Source: Emydura subglobosa
Lineage: Eukaryota > Chordata > Testudines > Chelidae
Direction: 5' to 3'
Assembly (NCBI GenBank): GCA_007922225.1
Contig: ML679969.1
Span: 22,608,509-22,672,508, forward strand
DNA: 64,000 nucleotides
Position 1 is the stretch's first letter. Every line of letters starts with the position of its first letter. Shown piece after piece: positions 56,800 through 64,000 of the stretch. The position numbers and the translations under genes are program-made. The notes under the pieces were generated by a model that saw only the letters and a program-made list of their open reading frames with translations, searched no databases and had not been told where the DNA came from.

Positions 56800-56970
56800 G
56801 TTATGATGCAGGTTTTCTCCACAGCTCTGCAAGATTTTCTGTGTGATTTTGGACAAGTCACCTAGCCTTTGGGCCTAATTAAAATGGGGATAATATTTAC
56901 CTAATTACAAGTGTGGTGTGCAGTTTATTTTGTTAATATTCATAAATAATTTTGGAGGTCCTCTGATGGA
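56800..56970 (-). repeat. MIR-type SINE (antisense on plus)
   Basis: GATTTTGGACAAGTCACCTA, GCCTTTGGGCCTAATTAAAA and TGGGGATAATATTTACCTA match the antisense MIR consensus. Boundaries are approximate. Confidence 0.7.
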
Positions 56971-59597
56971 CAAAATCTACTTCAACATAATGCTTATAGG
57001 CCCTGATCGCACCTAAACCAATACAGAAAATTAAGTGCCCAGGCAGACCTTACTGACTTCTTACTCCAAGTAAAAAATAGAGAATATCAAAATTTGACAT
57101 ATAAAATATCTATATGGAGATTTTGGCTCTCAAATACCAAATGACGACTCAGGGAAACTTAAAAAAACATTCATGTTAGAAATTCTAAATTGTTTTGTGG
57201 TCTTACTTTTATTGCTAAGAACATCTGTATGAAGGCAGCATCCTTATTTAGGATGCTCCTACTTTGTCTCACTGGAAGTCACATCCTGACACCACAATTT
57301 ATTACTGTTTAAGTCATCCCCTATTAAAATCTTGAAAGGGAAAAACATACAGGAAAAAAGGATCTCATGAAAATTTCTTCCTGACTTCCTTTTACTATGG
57401 AGGATACCAAAAGAATCATTTCTAAATAGGTCTAAGTTTTTCACAAGGCATCAACATCACTCTTCAATTACATAAAAATAATAGAGTTTTACTTTAAGGC
57501 AAACAAACTATTGAAACTTCTTGCTCTACAACTTTTATCTAAAGAAAGAACTTAAAGGATAATATTCTATAATACGATTTAAGCAAAATAGTACAGACTT
57601 TGTTATCCACTGTACATAGCCATGCCAATACAGCAATCAGATTATCCAACAATGCTTTAAATAAGCATTCAAATGTGAAGACCATCCATAAAAAGAATTT
57701 TCTAGTTTGAATTTACACATTTAACAATATCTTGGTCTCACCTTTCTGCTCAGATGCTTCTGGCATCAGCCCACCTATGATATTCAATAAAAGTTTCATT
57801 CAGACATGGGAAACTTGCATTTTATCATTTATAAAAAATGTAAAAATATACTACATTCTAACTGGTGGTTTTAAGTAGAGTTAAAGTTAAAACATTTAAA
57901 TCAAGATGAATGCAGGACTAAATCCCAACAGTTTTTACAATGTTGGATCAGACCACTAGCAGTCAGGTGAACAAGCTATTTTCAGCATTTTGCTTAATAC
58001 TTCAATAAAGAAAGATCCCTAACACTGGTCACTAACCAAGTGGTTAAATTCATTTAAATCACACAGTTAAGTTTACTACTAACAGTCAAAACGCTCTTTG
58101 AAATAGGTTGTGGCTAGATTACTTTTCAAGTAAATTCCTGTGGATTTTGAAGGGTGATTAAAACCGCATACATATTGATTTTTATTGGATCTAAATTTAC
58201 TGCCCTTTCATTTTAGTTAAGTGTTCTTATATTATAGGACAAGATAAAAGATGAACTACAGATCAGTTCCCCAAGGTTCATGATGTTAGAAATATCCCAA
58301 TCCCTATGATTTTTTTCTCCTTTCCAGGAAAAACTAGTTTTTGCAGTCTCTAGACCTATACAAGTCCCATAATACCTCTAACCAAATTCAGTGCCTTGAC
58401 TCGCTCAGCACTTTCTTCCTTTAGAGGAGATAAAAGTAAACAGGCATTAAAGGACAGAGAATTTCTAATGGCATTATCTTGTACAATAGCCAACCTGCTT
58501 CTGAAAAATTGTCCAGTTTTAACTACTGCTGTACACTGGAAGAACACTGTCTGAATACAATTTCTTAGGCTTTCCTCAGAGGACTCTCTAAACTTACAGT
58601 TCATCAGCACATGACCAGTTTTTGTTTTGCTAGTTTATGCCTCCGACAAGTTCGATAGTTTTTCCATATTTCTCTATTTTAATTCATTTGCAAGATTTCT
58701 CTAAGGGAAATACTGATCCTTAAAAGGGTTACCATTTCATTCTCCACCCCGAAGAGCACCACTTAGTTGTTTTCTGCACTTATGGCAAGAATTTATCAAA
58801 AAGCTTTTAATAATCCAAATTAGTTACAGCCAGTGTCACCTTTATTTTATTTAGTTTTTAGCTTAGAAAGCATGATTTCCATTCACAAGCCTGGCTGATT
58901 TGATTTGATCATAGCATGGTGTACTGAACTACACCATATGCCTAGAATAGAAGTAAAGATCTCCAGTCTAATTCACAGCATCTTTGGCTCCTTTTCTGTG
59001 GACTGGAAATATGCTGATGGAATAATGCTGCTTTTAAGGATATATTAAATATGGTAATAACTCTCTCCACTATTTCACATACTACTCCTTCAGAACTTGT
59101 GGACAGTGCTGCCAATTCACTGCACTTGAATTATTCAAGTGCCCCCAGGACTTTGTATCAGTTAATGCCACACTAATGTCCCAAGAAATGTGCCCTTGGA
59201 AGAAGAACCCCCAATGCTCACCCAAAATCATCATCCAAGACCAAGACTTTTCAGAAAAACAAACTCCTAAGCTCAAAGGCTTTAAATCACATGCAAGCAT
59301 ACCAACTTCCAATCTCTATTTATTCAATAAAGTGAGCAGAAGTCAAGAATTATGCCGTATTACAACACAGGGAAAGCTGGTAAGATGGTTTTATCTGTTC
59401 CACACACAATCCTATAAAAACTTCTTCTGAAGCAACTCACACATTATTGTTTATATCGGCTGGGGAAGGATGAAGACAGAGGCCACAAGAATATAATTAC
59501 CCATTAAAGGGCACATGCCGCATATCAAAGACAGCAGTAGTCTCCCCTAGTGGTACCAGTGGGCTACAGAGGCCATTAGTGGCTCCAATAGCAGTCT

Positions 59598-59846
59598 AAG
59601 GCCTACTCTACACTAGCACTTATGCCAGCAAAACTTTTGTCACTCAGGGGTGTGAAAAAGAACACACTGAGCAACGTAAGTTTTGCCAGCATAAGCACAA
59701 TGGACAGTGCTACGTAGGTGAGAGATGATCTCCCACCGACATAATTACCGCCGCTCATTCCCTTCGACATAATGCATCTACACAAGCACTATTACAGCAA
59801 CACAGCTGTGCCATTGTAAGTTTTAAGTGTAGACTGGTTCTAAGGC
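59598..59846. mobile_element. Miniature DNA transposon with CTACACT-type ends
   Basis: Left end AAGGCCTACTCTACACTAGC and right end (opposite strand) GCCTTAGAACCAGTCTACAC form an imperfect inverted repeat. The inner arms (TTATGCCAGCAAAACTTTTG and TAAGTTTTGCCAGCATAAGC) also pair. No coding capacity. Confidence 0.6.
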
Positions 59847-60404
59847 TACATAAACACCTAAATTATCTAAAGCGAGAACATATTCTGTTCCCAGGAGAAA
59901 TTTTCTTTTGACTGCTTCAATGTCTGTCAGCATCTTCGCGTTCTTAAGGGCTCTGGGTTTAAAAATGTGGAATCTAGAACAGAACAGATTTAGCAGGAAA
60001 CTGTTTTAATTGTTTTACCTCTGCTCCAATGCAATGGTCTAAGCCTTATTAACTGGGAGGGACTGTCATGCATGCAGGTTCAGAGCCTGATTTAAGACTT
60101 AAGAACTGTTCCTCCTCTTAAACTAAGAAGCAATTCACCAGTTTTGCTAGAAAAGTAGCTTTCCATGCATGTAACTAAAGGATTTTTCTGTCCATGAGGC
60201 TACTGTAAGTAAGAAAATAGTGTCTTACTAGGGCTAGAGAGAAATCTTGATTTTGAGACCATGAAGAGCGTAGACTGGGCTTTTCTGGCGTCTTATGTAG
60301 CTTCTAGACAAATATAGAAATCCACAGCTAATCTGACTCATACCGTGTATTGTGAACGTTGGCCACTGACTTCCTACTGCACAGATCCTTAGACTTAGGC
60401 CTGG

Positions 60405-60700
60405 TCTATACTGCAACACTGGGTCAACGAGACATATGCAAGCTACGTACTGTAGAATGCGTATCTTCCGTTGACTTACTTATGCTTCCTTAGCGCGGCG
60501 TCTTCACGGTGCTGTGCTGAAGAGAAATGTCCTCCAGTTGATGCAGCGTTACTCTTTTCACGCCGGGGGGGAGGGGGGGTTGTGTTGTTACTGGGTTGAA
60601 CGGAGAGCACTTCCGGAATCAACTGAGCAGGTCTCCACTGCCCGCGCAATCGAACCCGCTGCATTGATCCGTGGAGCCTGATGCAGCAAAATCAGTGGAG
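60405..60700. mobile_element. Miniature DNA transposon, second copy of the 25033 family
   Basis: Begins GGCCTGGTCTATACTGCAAC and shares the blocks ATATGCAAGCTACGTACTG, TGCGTATCTTCCGTTGACTT and TTAGCGCGGCGTCTTCACGG with the copy at 25033-25330. It contains a G-run (60563-60577). It is the only CpG-rich patch near the right edge but is repeat-derived, so it is not evidence of a promoter. Confidence 0.6.
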
Positions 60701-62184
60701 ACAGTCTCCCAGCTCAACAGTAAGGGTATGGAGGGAATCAGCAGCACCTGTCCAACTGCCTACATTAGATCAAGGTGATGGAAAAGGATAAGGTGACTAG
60801 GCTTGGCCCCCACTTTAATGAGACCTTGCATGTAGGTCTATTTAGTTGTTCATCAATCACTGCCTCTCACTGGCCGCTAGGCAGAGTCAGATGCCCTCTT
60901 CTAGTAAATCTGGCCAGGGAAGAAGTTGGTGGAATGAGTTCCTGTGAAATGCTAATATAAAAATACTGCAACTTGTTCGTTTGCATGCAATGCCTGTATT
61001 ATTTTTTTCTCCTACTTATTTATTCTTCTGCTTGTGTGTTCTGGACTTCACTCAGACACTAAATAAAAGCCTCATTTATTCCTCAGTCTTGGTACTTCAA
61101 GGGTACCAAGCCTGAAAGTTCAAAGAATTTCAGGGTTCATAAACTCTACAGCCTGAATGGTGTGACGCAGTTTTGGTTTCCAGAGACCTGAAAAAAACCA
61201 TTAAGCCTTTATGAAACAAAACACCGAATACTTTAAGATATAACAGGCTTATAAAGAAAAAAATCAATCATAAAAATTCACATTTTGTCCTAAAAGAAGA
61301 GGTAACAAATCTGTAATTAAATCAGAAGACAGAGACCATGGCCTGTTAGCTTATTAGGTCTACACCATGCTTTTATATCTGCCCAAATATGAGATACCAA
61401 GCTTAAGAGTTTTAGCTCAACTAAACCTAATAGGTTAAAAACACTACAGAAGTTGAGCTAGCTAGACAGGAGTTCAGTTCTTAAAAATTTACAATTTTGA
61501 ATTTTTCTACCTTGTTTTTTGTGATTTTATTTCTACAATTCTGATACAATAAGCTGACAACTTCCTTTGCAAATTTAGGATCTTGAAATGTATAAGCTAG
61601 ATGAGAGGGAAGGAACTCTGGATTGTGTTCCATTACCCATATTTCAGCCATCTCTACCTGTTCAGGGCTTAGTCTGACCTTTATATTTATGATCAGTTAA
61701 GTTGGTGAAGCAATGGAAAAATTCCATAGCTTACCAAAATACTTTAAAATTCATTCTTATGTGGTTTCAGTTCTTTGATAACTAGATCAAGAAAGATTTC
61801 CTTTGAGACTGCAACAATAGTGTCAGCCTGTATTCATTTAAGTCCCTCTGAAACCTCTGCATTTGTAAGTTTAGTGGTTCTCTATAGGGACCTTGTTGTT
61901 TAAAATATAGGCTGTTTTTATCAAGTACTCCTTCCTGCTCCAAGTAAACACTCTTATAGCAGTTGGATACAAAGCAAAGTCTTCCTGAGAGTTCCAACTG
62001 ATTTTCAATGGTAAGCTTCAACTAACTCCCACAAATTTGAGAGCCCTTAGAGAATGCCTTGTCAGCAATGAGAAGAAATGAGAGCCTCTACTGATTGCAA
62101 CTATAGATAGAGGATAACAGTTTAATACTCCAACCACTACTTTATTAACTCAAATTGTATAGATCTGATTTAAACACTGCAACT

Positions 62185-62535
62185 AGAGCTGGTTGAAATT
62201 TTTCACCCAAAGTTGAAAAATGATATTCTGACTAAATTAAAAAAGTTTCATGAAAGTGTTTCTTTGAAATTTCCAACTTGAAGAAAATTCAAAATGAAAA
62301 ATTTTGCATGATACCAAAAAAATTAACTTTTCTTTTGTGAAAAAGCCCCATAACTTTTTTCAAATTGCTTTCCCTCCCTCACCCAGGAAAAAAAGTAAGT
62401 GATGAAATGTTTCCCTGGCCCATGAAATGAAACTTTTCAAATAAATATATGAAAAAAAGTTTAAATTTTTTTCATTGCAAATGGAATTAGTTTTGAAAAA
62501 TTTTGTGAAATACTACCTTTTTTCCAACCAGCTGT
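62185..62535. mobile_element. Miniature element with AGCTGGTTG inverted ends
   Basis: The left end AGAGCTGGTTGAAATTTTTC and the right end (opposite strand) ACAGCTGGTTGGAAAAAAGG form an inverted repeat around an A/T-rich body full of AAAATTTT palindromes. This is the style of an amniote-wide non-autonomous DNA element. There is no coding capacity. Confidence 0.65.
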
Positions 62536-62989
62536 CATTCCAACCCAGTGGGTACAGTATGGTTTCTTTATGACTGAATGTGTAATTTTTTAGATTTCCT
62601 AGAATTTTTTTAAATAAAGTAATTACATACAAAAACATTTAAAAAGGTTAAAGGTTGCAAAGTCAAACACTTAAGAATTAAAAACATCAGAACTTAAGTT
62701 GCCTAGGTAATCTTAGTTCACCTTTGTGTGTATGCATTATGATATAGTCTTTAATTATGTGATCACATCCTACTTCCCCCCCCCCCCCTTCCAGAGGACC
62801 TATGTTTCACATTCAGTGCATGAGATAAAGAGTTCTCACTGAATGGGTAACTACTCAGTATTTCCTTTTATTCTTTTTAGTGTGTGGCCCCATTTCTTAT
62901 TTCCACACATGACCTAAACCTTGCACTGGCTACAGAATCATTAATTTCCTCAGAGGCTTTCTAATGGCACTCATGACTGCAGTATCTGA

Positions 62990-63460
62990 ATGCTTCACAA
63001 ACATTTATGAATTCATCTTCATGACACCCTTTGAGATAGCATTCTGGTTTCACAAATGGGAAACTGAGGTACAGATTACGAACAAAATTCTCATGTCTCC
63101 ACTAGTTTTGGGTATCTAACGTGAGAAAAAGAAAATCAGGCCACAGGTCACTTCCCCCCAGTAAAAAAAGGTTTTAAAGAGTAGTTAGTATTTTATAGTA
63201 CTTTTAGTACAAAGCACAGCTTCCATTGATTTCATTTGTAGTTCTGAGTACTCAGCACTTCCGCAAATCAGGCCCCAGATGTCTGCAGACACCCAGAAAA
63301 TGAGGAACATACAATGGCTATCTGAAATTTGTAGCTGAAATGACTTGCTCAGCACTGCAAAGGATCTCTCTGGCAAAGTCAGGGATAAAATCCAATTCCC
63401 CACCAGGACTGCATTCAACTGCCTTAACCATGAGACCATCTGTTCTCTCCTTCCAGTTCC
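62990..63460 (+). repeat. MIR-type SINE interrupted by another repeat
   Basis: The left piece CACAAATGGGAAACTGAGGT, ACAGATTACGAAC and right piece TGAAATGACTTGCTCAGCAC, TGCAAAGGATCTCTCTGGCA are consecutive MIR parts. Between them (about 63090-63325) lies a segment with TTGATTTCATTTGTAGTTCT and AAATCAGGCCCCAGATGTCT, itself a recurrent sauropsid repeat. Confidence 0.55.
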
Positions 63461-64000
63461 CCGCCTCATTTAACTATTCCCCCTTCCAACTTGTGCAACA
63501 AGTGAGGCAGGTCTCATTCACTACACAACCCTGATTCATTCTCTGAGCACCCTGTGTATTATGTACTGAATTAGGTCAGGGTCCTACAGAGAAAAATAGT
63601 ATGCAGTCATATAATTAAATATTAACACAATGCATATGCCCAAAAGGGCCAAATTAAGATTGCATAGTCAATCTTAATTTTGGCATTTAACTTCGTAATG
63701 CTTGACTGCAACATTCGTATTTTTATATGTAATTTTCATTTTAAATTGCAAAGCAAAAAAGCAGAAACCTCCTTGTCATACTTGTGTCCGCATTCTTACA
63801 TCATCTACAATATTTTAAGTTTTCTTTATCACTAGTTGATTTTGAAATTAGGAATATTGTCCCACAAATGGATGCTTGAATTACCCACTACCAGGCATTC
63901 TTCATGTGCCAACTGTCACCCTGTTTTAGTGTTAACGCTGACTCTCATTCTTAATTTTTCCTGTATTAAAACTTTAAATATGTCTGAAGAAACACATCCA

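Larger units (their letters stand above)
43758..64000. other. Large 5-prime intron of ANKHD1 (to window edge), unassigned parts
   Basis: More than 20 kb upstream of the first visible exon. Outside the listed repeats it is AT-rich DNA without coding exons that I can support. Unassigned stretches longer than 300 bp include 43760-44780, 45620-46090, 46240-47380, 47950-49480, 49890-50310, 50420-50870, 52280-53520, 56130-56800, 56970-59600, 59850-60400, 60700-62180 and 62540-62990. I saw no CpG island that could mark the ANKHD1 promoter. A C-run at about 62776-62787 and a CA-run near 53250 are the only other simple repeats noted. Confidence 0.55.

Noticed and set aside
60440..60680. CpG-containing patch as a possible ANKHD1 promoter or first exon
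   Set aside because: It shares its CpG-bearing blocks with the repeat at 25033-25330 and shows no ANKHD1 N-terminal peptide.
1..64000. A novel immune, defence or biosynthetic system
   Set aside because: Apart from ANKHD1 exons, every coding-like segment that I could recognise belongs to known retroelement families (DIRS, CR1); the rest are miniature elements, SINEs or unassigned intron.

Overview
This is a vertebrate nuclear window, most likely from a turtle. The repeat mix points that way: tyrosine-recombinase DIRS retrotransposons, CR1 LINEs ending in the sauropsid ATTCTATG-type tail, Penelope-like tails, MIR SINEs and several hAT-type miniature elements. The lineage is an inference from repeats and was not tested by search. 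There is no prokaryotic gene organisation; genes are split by GT-AG introns.

The only host gene I can support lies on the minus strand. Eight exons (43601-43757 down to 13274-13383) join without frame breaks into 440 codons. They encode a short pre-ankyrin segment and about twelve ankyrin repeats of the large ANKHD1/ANKRD17 family. Diagnostic residues favour ANKHD1. The first exon(s) lie beyond the right edge, and the rest of the ankyrin block, the KH domain and the C-terminus lie beyond the left edge. All splice sites are GT-AG and phases match exon to exon.

The introns have been enlarged by transposons. Seven DIRS copies can be placed: A (1-3410, minus, old), B (4949-11021, minus, near full length, frameshifted), C (about 16880-20450, minus, very degraded), D (about 24800-28140, minus, degraded), E (30161-33262, lacking gag, interior on plus), F (33843-35649, minus, internally deleted so that gag-like and recombinase sequences are fused) and G (about 53520-55620, plus, old, split by a solo LTR). 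B, E and F are close relatives with shared inverted terminal repeats and an internal copy of the circle junction. E is unusual because its interior is inverted relative to its outer ends. The rest of the introns hold CR1 fragments, MIRs, Penelope-like tails, hAT miniature elements (two with perfect 8-bp target duplications) and unassigned AT-rich DNA.

I found no new defence system or other novel machinery. The points worth following are the architecture of the DIRS copies, their inverted arrangement around ANKHD1 exons, and the strong splice-donor-like sequence carried in their ends.
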